Below are positions 1 through 8,377 of a DNA stretch of 37,394 nt, piece by piece. The stretch comes from a bacterium (GTDB lineage: Bacteria > SZUA-79 > Acidulodesulfobacterales > Acidulodesulfobacteraceae), in NCBI GenBank assembly GCA_021822625.1, contig JAKAQK010000006.1, positions 1-37,394 of the forward strand, written 5' to 3'. Positions within the stretch are counted from its first letter, which is position 1; every line of letters starts with the position of its first letter. The position numbers and the translations under genes are program-made. The notes below the pieces were generated by a model. It did not search any database. It was given only the letters and a program-made list of their open reading frames with translations, and had not been told where the DNA came from.

Positions 1-16
1 AAGAGGTATGCCGTTT

Positions 17-1747
17 ATGAGTAATTTTACAAAAAATTTGAATCATATTAATCATCAGTCTGCTCGTCATCAATCTAATGAGCAGTTTAAAACAAGAAAA
101 AGTTTATCTATTGCCGGCGTTATGAATAATTTAAATTTAAACGTTATGGATAATATGTATATGGATACGGATATGAATATGAATATGTATAGTGCAGATA
201 ATTCTAATATTTTATCTAATAAATCCGTTAATAAATCCGATATAGCCGCAAAAATATATTCGGGAATATTATTCTCTTTTATATCCTTGCTTTTTCTGCT
301 TGTTTTTGCGGTAAAATCTTACGGTTTTTTAACACCGCGTCTTACAAGCAATATACCTGTAGGCGCTTTTCCTTACGGCGTTGCCTTTGCCGCAAATTCC
401 AATTATGCGCTTGTTGCAGATTCGGACAGCAATGACGTTTCCGTAGTCAGCATGGCTACAAAAGGCGTAGTCGCCTCAATAAAAGTCGGTTCTCATCCGG
501 CAGGCGTCGCTATCAGTCCGTCTCTAGCGTTTGCTTACGTCTGCAACGTAGCTTCCGGAAATATCAGCGTGCTTAATATGTCGACCCTGACAAAATCTCT
601 GAACATATCCGTAGGCGGCGGTCCCGTCAATGTCGCGTTTACACCGAATTCAAAACTTGCTTTTGTTGCAAATATAGGCAATAATCAGGTCGATGTTATT
701 AATACGGTGCAAAATGCCGTAATTAAGAGAATAAATGTAGGTAAATCTCCCTCAGGCATTGCTGTTTCTCCAAACGGAAAAATAGCTATTGTAACAAATG
801 CCGGAGGTTCGACATTTACAATTATAGACGTATCTTCATTAAATCTTATAAGAACAATCCGGACAGGAAAAAATCCTACTTCGGTGGCATTCAGCCCTGC
901 AGATTCTCCTAAACATTATATATATATAGCATCCGGAAAAAGTAACGCTATTTATGTATATAGACAGAAAAATTTTGCATTTGTAAGAAAATTCAGAACA
1001 TTAACCGATCCTTCTTCAGTGGCGGTTACGCCCAACGGTATGATGCTTTTTGCGGTTAATTTTCAGAATAATGCCGTGACGATTTATAACGCTGTTCATT
1101 TTAATCATATAAAAACTATAAATCTTCCTAACGGACCTATTGCGGTTGCGGTTTCTCCCGACGGAACGGCCGCTATGGTAACTATTACTTCCGCTTCAAG
1201 CGCCGCTTTTATAAGAATAAAAAAACCTGTGAGGATATATCCGAAAGTGACAGCCGTTTCTCCGGTAGTGCCTTCCGCTACAACATACCCTGCAACTACT
1301 TCTGGTCAGCAGCCAAGTGCTGCAATTTCTGCTAAAAGTAATTATGCCAGTCGAACTGCGGTTTCTTCCGAAGCTCCGGCTATTACAGCTCCCCCGTCAA
1401 ATAAAAGTAATTATGCCAGTCGAACTGCGGTTTCTTCCGAAGCTCCGGCTGTTACAGCTCCCCCGTCAAATTATGTTGCGCAGCCTTTTGGCAGAGTCGC
1501 TACCATTTATACCGGTAAAGGCCCGACTGCGGAAGCCATAACGCCTGACGGTAAATATCTTTACGTTATAAACACTCAAAGCTCTACTCTCAGCGTAATA
1601 GACGTTGCGGCAGATAAAGTTGTTAAGACTATAAAAGTCGGCGGTTATCCAGATGCCATAAAAATTTCGCCTGACGGACACTATTGTTTTGTTGTTAATT
1701 CAAGTTCAAATACCGTAACCGTAATCTCAACCGGTAAGTACTATTAA
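17..1747 (+). CDS. Membrane-anchored YVTN-family beta-propeller repeat protein
   Basis: The first ~110 residues are Asn/Met-rich, then one hydrophobic segment (about residues 85-108 counted from the ATG at position 8) anchors the protein. The rest is a beta-propeller of repeated units with the pattern 'VG..P.GVA.SP.G..A.V.N...N.V.VI', typical of YVTN/YncE-like repeats. I count roughly seven to nine blades. The last two are separated from the others by a Ser/Ala/Pro-rich linker containing a perfect 23-residue tandem duplication. The anchor and propeller suggest an exported surface protein; ligand and role are unknown. I prefer the ATG at 17 because AAGAGG at 1-6 lies 10 nt before it, but an ATG at 8 is also in frame, and the reading frame is open to the window edge, so a start further upstream is possible. 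A strong terminator follows at 1791-1837. Confidence 0.85.
   Translation: MSNFTKNLNHINHQSARHQSNEQFKTRKSLSIAGVMNNLNLNVMDNMYMDTDMNMNMYSADNSNILSNKSVNKSDIAAKIYSGILFSFISLLFLLVFAVKSYGFLTPRLTSNIPVGAFPYGVAFAANSNYALVADSDSNDVSVVSMATKGVVASIKVGSHPAGVAISPSLAFAYVCNVASGNISVLNMSTLTKSLNISVGGGPVNVAFTPNSKLAFVANIGNNQVDVINTVQNAVIKRINVGKSPSGIAVSPNGKIAIVTNAGGSTFTIIDVSSLNLIRTIRTGKNPTSVAFSPADSPKHYIYIASGKSNAIYVYRQKNFAFVRKFRTLTDPSSVAVTPNGMMLFAVNFQNNAVTIYNAVHFNHIKTINLPNGPIAVAVSPDGTAAMVTITSASSAAFIRIKKPVRIYPKVTAVSPVVPSATTYPATTSGQQPSAAISAKSNYASRTAVSSEAPAITAPPSNKSNYASRTAVSSEAPAVTAPPSNYVAQPFGRVATIYTGKGPTAEAITPDGKYLYVINTQSSTLSVIDVAADKVVKTIKVGGYPDAIKISPDGHYCFVVNSSSNTVTVISTGKYY
1333..1471 (+). repeat. 69-bp tandem duplication inside the beta-propeller gene
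   Basis: Two almost identical 69-bp copies lie head to tail. They encode the linker KSNYASRTAVSSEAPA-I/V-TAPPSN twice. The copies differ at about one base (Ile versus Val codon), so the duplication is recent; the length is a multiple of three and keeps the frame. Confidence 0.95.
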
Positions 1748-1790
1748 TTTTTTAATCCGGTTTTATGATATTAATTAAATTATATTAATT

Positions 1791-1837
1791 AAGGACAGAT
1801 GCCTTTTTTTATATTTATAGGCAGCTGTCCTTTTTTT
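1791..1837 (+). terminator. Rho-independent terminator after the beta-propeller gene
   Basis: AAGGACAG-a-TGCC (1791-1803) pairs with GGCA-g-CTGTCCTT (1820-1832), a 12-bp stem with one internal mismatch and an AT-rich loop. It runs into seven T's. It lies 43 bp after the stop codon. It is the strongest terminator in the window. Confidence 0.9.
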
Positions 1838-1978
1838 ATTTAGCCGTAACCCGTAAAATTCCCCTTCTTCAAAGCAGATATGTGCGCTATACTTTATTTC
1901 TTTACTTTATTTTTTATTTATTTTTTTATTTTTCTCTTTTTCTCTTTTTTTAAATAATATTTAACTAATAATATCTAA

Positions 1979-1994
1979 TGTGATTAAAATCATA
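1979..1994 (+). promoter_or_regulatory. CRP/FNR-superfamily (HcpR-like) operator upstream of hcp
   Basis: TGTGA-TTAAAA-TCATA matches the CRP-type palindrome TGTGA-N6-TCACA at nine of ten arm positions. HcpR, a CRP/FNR-family regulator, is known to control hcp in deltaproteobacteria through TGTGA-N6-TCACA-like sites. A possible promoter follows: TTGTCT (2011-2016), an 18-nt spacer and TGTTAT (2035-2040). This would put the box centre near -60, the usual class I activator position. The site is about 310 bp before the hcp start, separated from it by the 46-bp repeats. Which regulator binds is inference. Confidence 0.5.
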
Positions 1995-2102
1995 TTTATT
2001 TAGGATAAAATTGTCTAAAATGTTTATTATAAGCTGTTATGGTGCAGCTGCAGTATGATTATGATTAATTGCCGTATGTAAAAATTATAGTAAAGATTTG
2101 CG

Positions 2103-2286
2103 GCAGAGTAACAGAAATTAGAATTATAACATTATAAATTTTATTAAAGCAGAGTAACAGAAATTAGAATTATAACATTATAAATTTTATTAAAGCATAG
2201 TAACAGAAATTAGAATTATAACATTATAAATTTTATTAAAGCAGAGTAACAAAAATTAGCATTATAACATTATAAATTTTATTAAA
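2103..2286 (+). repeat. Four tandem 46-bp repeats forming the hcp leader
   Basis: Four head-to-tail copies start at 2103, 2149, 2195 and 2241, each beginning GCAGAGTAACAGAAATTAG or a near variant. Copies 1-3 differ by about one base; the fourth has a few changes. The array ends directly at the hcp ribosome binding site (AAAGGAG, 2286-2292). There are no spacers, so it is not a CRISPR array. The rest of 1838-2102 is AT/T-rich with only the operator described separately. Confidence 0.95.
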
Positions 2287-2301
2287 AAGGAGAAAATTAT
2301 C

Positions 2302-4017
2302 ATGTTTTGTTTTCAATGTGAAGAAACTTTAGATTCAACCGGATGCGTTAAGAGCGGCGTGTGCGGAAAAACCGGAGAAGTGTCTAATTTACAGGATTTG
2401 CTGCTTTATAATTTGAAAGGCATCGCTTTTTGGATGTCAAAGGCAAAAGCGGCAGGAAAAACGATCGATAACGAAGATTATCTATTTCTTTTGCAAGGAT
2501 TGTTTACAACGGTAACTAATGTAAATTTTGACCCTGAAAGAATGGTTTTGCTTATAAATAAGTCGTTAGACATAAGAGATAAGTATCAAAGTAAAACGCT
2601 TAGCAATATGGGCAGGTCAAATAACGGCGAAAAAGACGAAGCAGGTATTTCAAACGGTTTTTCAGGCGATACTTCGTTTTCAGCCTCAATTTCATCTTCA
2701 ACGCCTGATTGCGCAGTATGGAAACCTTTAAGCAGAACTATTGAATCGTATAATACTAAAGCTGAATCGGTCGGTATTAAAAATCCTTCCGATGATTTAG
2801 TTTCTTTAGGCGAACTTTTAATGTACGGTTTAAAAGGAATGGCGGCTTATGCTTATCACGCTTACGTTTTAAACTATATTGACGGTTCTATTAATGATTT
2901 TATAGTAAAGGCTTTAAGCTATCTTGCAGAACAGCAGAAATGGAATGCCGATGCGCTGCTCGGTCTTGTTATGGAATGCGGCGAAAAAGGCGTAAAGGTT
3001 ATGGAATTATTAGATAAAGCGAATACGACGCATTACGGCGAACCTGTTCCGACGAAAGTTCTTAACGGAACTAAAAAAGGAAAATCTATATTAATAAGCG
3101 GTCATGATTTATTTGAACTTGAAGAATTATTAAAACAGACGCAGGGGAAAAACGTTAACGTATATACCCATGGAGAGATGCTTCCGTCGCACGCATATCC
3201 TTATTTTAAACAGTTCAGTAATTTTATAGGCAATTACGGCGGCGCATGGTGGGAACAGCAGAGAGAGTTCAGCGATTTTAACGGTCCTATTGTAATGACT
3301 ACCAACTGTATTCAAAAACCTTTAGAAAAATACAAAAATCGTATATTTACGACGGATATGGTTGCTATGCCCGGCGTTAAACACATAGATAATCACGATT
3401 TTTCTGAAGTTATTAAAGCTGCGGTTGAATCCGAAGATACTCCTGAAGATATAAAAGGAGAAATAGACACCGGTTTTGCGCGTAATACATTGGTCAGTTC
3501 GGCAGACACTATACTTAACTTAGTTAAAGCCGGAAAAATTAAAAATTTCGTAGTTATGGCAGGATGCGATTCGAGCGATAAGGAAAGAAGTTATTATAGC
3601 GACTTGGCAAAAGGTTTGCCGAACGATTCCGTAATACTGACCGCCGGCTGCGCAAAGTACAGATACAACAGGCTGGGTCTAAGCGACATAGAGGGTTTAC
3701 CGAGGGTTATAGATGCAGGACAGTGCAATGATTCGTATTCGTTAGTCGTTGCTGCTCTTAAGCTTAAAGAGGCTTTGAAATTAAACGATATTAACGATTT
3801 ACCTATATTTTACGAAATTGCATGGTATGAACAGAAAGCTGTTTTAGTACTCCTTGCGCTGCTTTATCTCGGAGTGAAGAACATAAGATTAGGTTATAAA
3901 CTGCCTGCTTTCTTAACACCTAACGTCGTAAATATATTAGTTGAAAAATTTAATATAATGGGCGTGTCAAGCTTGGAGGAAAGCCTCGGTTATATCAGCG
4001 CAGGCGCTGCAGTTTAA
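2302..4017 (+). CDS. hcp: Hybrid cluster protein / hydroxylamine reductase, class I
   Basis: Hcp is a cytoplasmic iron-sulfur enzyme linked to NO and hydroxylamine detoxification under anoxia. The N-terminus has C3-x2-C6-x8-C15-x5-C21, the spacing of class I enzymes from anaerobes (cubane 4Fe-4S). Likely hybrid-cluster ligands are all present: H244 (TTHYGE), E292 (THGEML), C336 (TTNCIQKP), C422 (VMAGCDSSDKERSYY), C450 (LTAGCAKYRYN), C475 (DAGQCND) and E510 with K512 (WYEQKAV). Length is 571 aa against about 540-555 usual; the surplus is a Ser/Gly/Asn-rich insert at about residues 103-137. The start is well supported by AAAGGAG 9 nt upstream. It is flanked by terminators, so it is probably a single-gene unit, regulated through the box at 1979-1994. 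Confidence 0.96.
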   Translation: MFCFQCEETLDSTGCVKSGVCGKTGEVSNLQDLLLYNLKGIAFWMSKAKAAGKTIDNEDYLFLLQGLFTTVTNVNFDPERMVLLINKSLDIRDKYQSKTLSNMGRSNNGEKDEAGISNGFSGDTSFSASISSSTPDCAVWKPLSRTIESYNTKAESVGIKNPSDDLVSLGELLMYGLKGMAAYAYHAYVLNYIDGSINDFIVKALSYLAEQQKWNADALLGLVMECGEKGVKVMELLDKANTTHYGEPVPTKVLNGTKKGKSILISGHDLFELEELLKQTQGKNVNVYTHGEMLPSHAYPYFKQFSNFIGNYGGAWWEQQREFSDFNGPIVMTTNCIQKPLEKYKNRIFTTDMVAMPGVKHIDNHDFSEVIKAAVESEDTPEDIKGEIDTGFARNTLVSSADTILNLVKAGKIKNFVVMAGCDSSDKERSYYSDLAKGLPNDSVILTAGCAKYRYNRLGLSDIEGLPRVIDAGQCNDSYSLVVAALKLKEALKLNDINDLPIFYEIAWYEQKAVLVLLALLYLGVKNIRLGYKLPAFLTPNVVNILVEKFNIMGVSSLEESLGYISAGAAV

Positions 4018-4027
4018 GTTCTCGGCT

Positions 4028-4085
4028 CGTTTGTATAATATATAACGCTAATGCGTTTGTATAATGTATAACGCTAATACGGTTG
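4028..4085 (+). repeat. 26-bp tandem repeat after hcp
   Basis: About 2.2 copies of a 26-bp unit (CGTTTGTATAATATATAACG and so on) start at 4028, 4054 and 4080, between the hcp stop and its terminator. They would lie in the 3' end of the hcp transcript. Confidence 0.85.
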
Positions 4086-4116
4086 TATATAATTTAATTG
4101 TAGTTAATTTATTATT

Positions 4117-4157
4117 AATCCCTTTCTTTATTGAAAAATAAGGAAAGGGATTTTTTT
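4117..4157 (+). terminator. Rho-independent terminator after hcp
   Basis: AATCCCTTTC (4117-4126) pairs perfectly with GAAAGGGATT (4143-4152). An inner TTATT/AATAA pairing can extend the stem, and a T-run follows. It is about 100 bp after the hcp stop codon. Confidence 0.9.
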
Positions 4158-4306
4158 ATCGGTAAATAAAATTTGAATATTTGCCGATTTAATATTATAA
4201 TGTTAAATGTTATTTATTAAAAACTCTTGAGCTCTTGTCTTGAACTCTTGAAAGTTCATTTTTCACTAAATTTGTCAATAAAGTCAAATTATAAGGTCAA
4301 ATTATA

Positions 4307-5953
4307 TTGTTTAAAAGAAATTTATACATTTTTTTTAAAGCATTTCCTTTTATTTTCTACATCCTCATTACCCAAAAAAGATTTATAATATTTGGAAAAA
4401 GAAGAGATTTATCCGACGCATACCATGTCAAAGTCGCTAAATGGATGACATCGCTGATAGCTTCGCTTGGACCTACTTTTATAAAATTGGCTCAGGTCAT
4501 TTCAACAAGAGCCGATTTTTTGCCTCAGCAGTATCTTACCCAGCTTGCAACGCTCCAGGATGAAGTTCCGCCGGTACCGTATAAGCTAATAAAACCGATA
4601 ATTGAAAAAGATTTAGGCGATAAACCGATTAAAGAAATTTTTGAAGAATTTAACGAAGAACCTTTTGCGGCAGCGTCCGTTGCCCAAGTTTACAAAGCCG
4701 TTTATAAAGGTAAACAGGTTATAGTAAAAGTTATAAGACCGGATATTGAAAAAAACGTCAGCAGCGATATATATACTCTTAAAAACGTTTTAAATTCACT
4801 GAGGATTTTTTTTCCCGATAATAAATCTTTGCTTTCCATATCTGTTGTTTTGAAAGAATTTGAGGTTACAATTTATGAAGAGATGGATTTGCTGCATGAA
4901 GTTAAAAATATTAAAGAATTTCAAGAATTTTCAAAAAAATTAAAATGGATAGTAATTCCGTATGTTTATACGGAGTTAAATTCCAAAAATGTTTTGGTAA
5001 TGGATTTTTATAAAGGCGTTAAGATTACCGACTTAGAAAGCCTTAAAAAAAATGGTTTAGAACCAAAAGTCGTTTTAGACAGACTTATTGAATTTTACAT
5101 ATATCAATCGCTAATTCAAGGCGTTATCCATGCCGACCCGCACCCAGGCAATATATTAGTCGACGATAAAGGCAAGATAGTGCTGCTTGATTACGGGCTT
5201 GTAGTTCACATATCCGACGAAACAAAAGAAAACCTGATTAAAGCCGTACTCGCCGGCATTAAACAGAATATTCCTGGAATTATAGATGCATATTATGCTC
5301 TTGGAATTATAAATAAAGAAGTTTCAAGGCAGCTGCTTGAAAAAGCTGCGGGCAGATTATATCAGGTATTATCGCAGAAAGATATATCTAGCAGAAAAAT
5401 ACAGGATATTATAAACGATATTATGAAGAGTTTTTATGCTTTTCCGTTTGAACTCCCTCAAAATTTGGTATATATTTTTAAAACTGCGGCTGTTCTCGAA
5501 GGGATAGGAACGGCGATAGATCCTTCGTATAATCTGGTAAAAGATATAGTGCCGGTTGCAAAAAAATATATAAACCATACCCCTTTAGGAAAAAAAACGA
5601 CTGCCACCGGTATAATCAAAACATTTTTTAACGAAGTAAAACAGTTTGTTATTGATACAAAAAGGGTAATGCATGCAGCCTACGAAGAAGATTTCAGGGT
5701 TAAAATCCATCCCGAAAATATTTCAGGATTAGAAAATTTTTTAATACATGTAATAAAAAGACTAACTATGGCACTTATAGGGGGATTTATAGGTCTTATC
5801 GCAGCGTTAATTTTTATTGAAGATAAAAACCCGTATTTGCTTGCGGGGGGTCTGTTTATAGCTTTTGCAGTGATATTTGTTGCAGTAAGTATGCCCATAA
5901 AAACTACTTACGGATATTCTACGCTGTTAGACGTTTTTAGACATAGAAGATAA
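4307..5953 (+). CDS. ubiB: ABC1/AarF/UbiB-family atypical kinase-like protein
   Basis: UbiB proteins are membrane-associated, kinase-like ATPases that support isoprenoid quinone biosynthesis. Seen here: the KxGQ-region helix at residues 54-69 (LGPTFIKLAQVISTRA), the Ala-rich loop 120-127 (FAAASVAQ), the ATP-binding lysine K141 (IVKVIRP), the catalytic loop HADPHPGN (275-282), the metal-binding DYG (295-297) and two C-terminal membrane helices (about 488-504 and 511-527). The 548 aa match E. coli UbiB in length. The start is TTG: an in-frame TAA sits at 4292-4294, AAGG lies 10 nt upstream, and the first Met is residue 47, next to conserved sequence. Oddity: the signature reads K-L-A-Q instead of K-x-G-Q. 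It ends 88 bp before glmU. Confidence 0.9.
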   Translation: MFKRNLYIFFKAFPFIFYILITQKRFIIFGKRRDLSDAYHVKVAKWMTSLIASLGPTFIKLAQVISTRADFLPQQYLTQLATLQDEVPPVPYKLIKPIIEKDLGDKPIKEIFEEFNEEPFAAASVAQVYKAVYKGKQVIVKVIRPDIEKNVSSDIYTLKNVLNSLRIFFPDNKSLLSISVVLKEFEVTIYEEMDLLHEVKNIKEFQEFSKKLKWIVIPYVYTELNSKNVLVMDFYKGVKITDLESLKKNGLEPKVVLDRLIEFYIYQSLIQGVIHADPHPGNILVDDKGKIVLLDYGLVVHISDETKENLIKAVLAGIKQNIPGIIDAYYALGIINKEVSRQLLEKAAGRLYQVLSQKDISSRKIQDIINDIMKSFYAFPFELPQNLVYIFKTAAVLEGIGTAIDPSYNLVKDIVPVAKKYINHTPLGKKTTATGIIKTFFNEVKQFVIDTKRVMHAAYEEDFRVKIHPENISGLENFLIHVIKRLTMALIGGFIGLIAALIFIEDKNPYLLAGGLFIAFAVIFVAVSMPIKTTYGYSTLLDVFRHRR

Positions 5954-6041
5954 AATTCTAATTAAATCAAGATATCAATATAATGTTTTACTAAAAATCG
6001 TGTTTTAATAAAAGGTCTAAAAAATTTTAAAAATATAAAAT

Positions 6042-8249
6042 ATGGATGCAGATAATAGAAATTTTAATTATACGGCGGTGATTCTTGCAGGCGGACTCGG
6101 TACTAGGATGCGGCGTACCGATATTCCTAAGGGGCTGATGCCTATTTTAGAAAAACCGATGATATATTATATCATTGCCGAACTTTTGAAATTAAACGGC
6201 GCGTCAACCTCGGAAGAGTCATTAGAAGACCCGTCGCGCCGTTCATCTATTTCATCTGCCGCTTCCGCCCATACTGCCGGCATTATTACAGATAAAACCG
6301 GAGCAGCGTCGTCGTCTTCATCGTCATCGTCTTCATCTGCCGCTTCCGCACATACTGCCGGCATTATTACAGATAAAACTAAAGCAGCGTCGTCGTCAAA
6401 CGGCGTAAATGTTTTAAGCAGGATAATAATTGTTATAGGACATAAAGGGGAACATATAAAAGATTATATTGAAAACGAGAATGCTTTTAAAAATTGCGGA
6501 ATAGCAATAGATTTTGCAATTCAGGATAAATATCTCGGAACAGGCGATGCCGCTAAACAGGCTGCCATATTGATTAAAAATATCGGATATAACAGCGGAT
6601 ATAATGGCAATAGCCGCGAGCACGGCACAAGCGAAAACAATAACATATTGTCATCGGAAACGGAAACGCGGAGAACATGCGATATTTCTGAGTCAGCAGA
6701 CGGAATAAGCAAAAATGTATTAATTCTTCCGTGCGATACGCCTCTAATCACTAAAAACACTTTATCTAAACTGATAAAATTTCATGATAATTTTAATGAC
6801 GATTTAACTGTTTTGTCCTTTGAAACCGAAAATCCATTTTCTTATGGAAGAATACTTAAAGACGAGAAAAATTTTGTTAAGAAAATCGTTGAACAGCAGG
6901 AAATAGATGCGCAGATGAAAAGCGAGCTCTGTGTTGACGATATAAATATAAAAAGAACAATAGACATAGACAAAAAGAACAAAGATATTAACATGGAATA
7001 TTTAAATTTAAATGACGCAACTAATATAAAAAATAATATAAAAAAGATAAATAATACTAAATATACTAATGATGCAAATGAGATAGATGATGCAAATAAT
7101 ATAAATAATACAAATGATGCAACCAATATAAAAAATAATATAAAAAAGATAAATAATACTAAATATACTAATGATGCAAATGAGATAAACGATGCAAATA
7201 ATACAAATGATACAAATAATATAAATAATACTTTTCATACAGATGAAGCGAACGGTATAAATAATATAAATAAGATAAATAATATTAACGATACATACGA
7301 TTCAAATTATTTGAACGGTATAAAGGAAGTCAACTCCGGTATTTATGCCGTCAGGTTAAATCACTTTATAAATCTTATAGATTTAATAGATAATGCTAAT
7401 TCTAAAAAAGAATATTACTTAACCGACATTGTTTCGATATTTTACGATAACTCATTAAAAGTGCGAAGTTTTATCGGGGCAAACGGTTATGAGCATGACG
7501 ACAATGAACTTATGGGAGTAAATTCTAAAATAGAGCTGGTAAAATGCAGCGGTATAATGCAAAAGAGAATTATAAACAATCTGATAGAAAAACGGGATGT
7601 TAATTTTTTTTCTACTGATAATATATATATCGGAAGCGAGGTTCAAATCGGCAAGGCTGCGACGCTTTATCCCGGATGTTTTTTATCCGGCAATTCAAAA
7701 ATCGGGGAAAATGCCGTTATCGAATGCGGCGCTGTAATTAAAGATTCCGTCATAGGAAAAAATTCCGTTATCAGAAGCTATTCTGTTATTGAGAATGCAA
7801 ATGTTGAAGATGAAGCAAGCATTGGCCCTTTTGCCCGGTTAAGACCTGGAACCTTTATAAAAAGTAATGCAAAAATCGGAAATTTTGTCGAAGTTAAAAA
7901 CTCTATCGTAGGGAAAAATTCTAAAGCATCGCATCTGTCTTATATCGGAGACTGCGAAATAGGCGATGGCGTTAATATTGGGGCCGGGGTCATTACCTGC
8001 AATTACGACGGTTTTAAAAAACATAAAACAATAATAAAAGATAACTGTTTTATAGGTTCAGATTCGCAGTTGATAGCTCCGGTTACTGTTGAAAAAGATT
8101 CATACGTAGCTTCAGGCACGACCGTAGTCAAAAATGTCCCCGAAGGCAGCCTGGCTATTTCAAGGGTTGAGCAAATAAATAAAGAAGGATGGACGCTAAA
8201 GAGGTTAAAAAGAATTAAAAATTTAACAAAAGCAAAAGCGGAAGATTAA
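6042..8249 (+). CDS. glmU: Bifunctional UDP-GlcNAc pyrophosphorylase / GlcN-1-P acetyltransferase with large low-complexity inserts
   Basis: GlmU acetylates glucosamine-1-phosphate and then couples it to UTP, giving UDP-GlcNAc for peptidoglycan and lipid A. The N-terminal uridylyltransferase shows LAGGLGTRM (15-23), QDKYLGTGDA (161-170), PCDTPLI (230-236) and EYYLTD (457-462). The C-terminal left-handed beta-helix has GPFARLRPG (595-603), the catalytic His in ASHLSYIGD (H631), NIGAGVITCNYDG and GSDSQLIAPVTV. The protein is 735 aa against about 455 usual. The excess lies in three inserts, all inside the uridylyltransferase domain: Ser/Ala-rich at about 54-122, mixed polar at about 181-223, and Asn/Asp/Ile/Thr-rich at about 293-427. 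Two of them consist of tandem DNA repeats. Also odd is D in LGTGDA, where H is usual. No clear Shine-Dalgarno precedes the ATG. glmS follows after 128 bp. Confidence 0.95.
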   Translation: MDADNRNFNYTAVILAGGLGTRMRRTDIPKGLMPILEKPMIYYIIAELLKLNGASTSEESLEDPSRRSSISSAASAHTAGIITDKTGAASSSSSSSSSSAASAHTAGIITDKTKAASSSNGVNVLSRIIIVIGHKGEHIKDYIENENAFKNCGIAIDFAIQDKYLGTGDAAKQAAILIKNIGYNSGYNGNSREHGTSENNNILSSETETRRTCDISESADGISKNVLILPCDTPLITKNTLSKLIKFHDNFNDDLTVLSFETENPFSYGRILKDEKNFVKKIVEQQEIDAQMKSELCVDDINIKRTIDIDKKNKDINMEYLNLNDATNIKNNIKKINNTKYTNDANEIDDANNINNTNDATNIKNNIKKINNTKYTNDANEINDANNTNDTNNINNTFHTDEANGINNINKINNINDTYDSNYLNGIKEVNSGIYAVRLNHFINLIDLIDNANSKKEYYLTDIVSIFYDNSLKVRSFIGANGYEHDDNELMGVNSKIELVKCSGIMQKRIINNLIEKRDVNFFSTDNIYIGSEVQIGKAATLYPGCFLSGNSKIGENAVIECGAVIKDSVIGKNSVIRSYSVIENANVEDEASIGPFARLRPGTFIKSNAKIGNFVEVKNSIVGKNSKASHLSYIGDCEIGDGVNIGAGVITCNYDGFKKHKTIIKDNCFIGSDSQLIAPVTVEKDSYVASGTTVVKNVPEGSLAISRVEQINKEGWTLKRLKRIKNLTKAKAED
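6251..6399 (+). repeat. 81-bp tandem duplication within glmU
   Basis: Two near-identical copies with an 81-bp period (27 codons) encode the unit SSAASAHTAGIITDKT followed by an AASSS-type tail. The copies are joined by a run of Ser codons (TCG/TCA/TCT). The frame is preserved. Confidence 0.93.
7011..7214 (+). repeat. 102-bp tandem duplication within glmU (Asn-rich insert)
   Basis: Two copies with a 102-bp period (34 codons), starting near 7011 and 7113, encode DATNIKNNIKKINNTKYTND plus ANEI-D/N-DANN-type sequence. Only a few bases differ. Further degenerate AAT-ATA and GAT-GCA units follow up to about 7310. Confidence 0.92.
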
Positions 8250-8286
8250 AGGAATATATATATTCTATATATTTATTCTATATATT

Positions 8287-8314
8287 ATATATAATATATC
8301 GGTATATTATATAT
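8287..8314. other. Perfect AT-only inverted repeat between glmU and glmS
   Basis: ATATATAATATA (8287-8298) and TATATTATATAT (8303-8314) are perfect inverted copies around a TCGG tetraloop. No T-run follows directly, so it is not a standard terminator. It could be a weak RNA hairpin in the glmS leader or a protein-binding palindrome. Confidence 0.5.
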
Positions 8315-8377
8315 TGTTACCAAATAAATATAAGTTTAGTACAATATTATATTATTAATTAATAATTAAATAATCAT

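Noticed and set aside
2103-2286. CRISPR array before hcp
   Set aside because: The 46-bp units are joined head to tail without spacers, and no cas gene is near.
6842-7238. Antisense hydrophobic Ile/Ser/Phe-rich reading frames opposite glmU, resembling membrane proteins
   Set aside because: They are the mirror of the AAT/GAT-rich insert codons on the coding strand and have no start signal or homology.
8250-8377. glmS ribozyme/riboswitch in the glmS leader
   Set aside because: The gap is only 128 bp of nearly pure A/T with a simple inverted repeat; the G/C-containing conserved core of the ribozyme is not visible.
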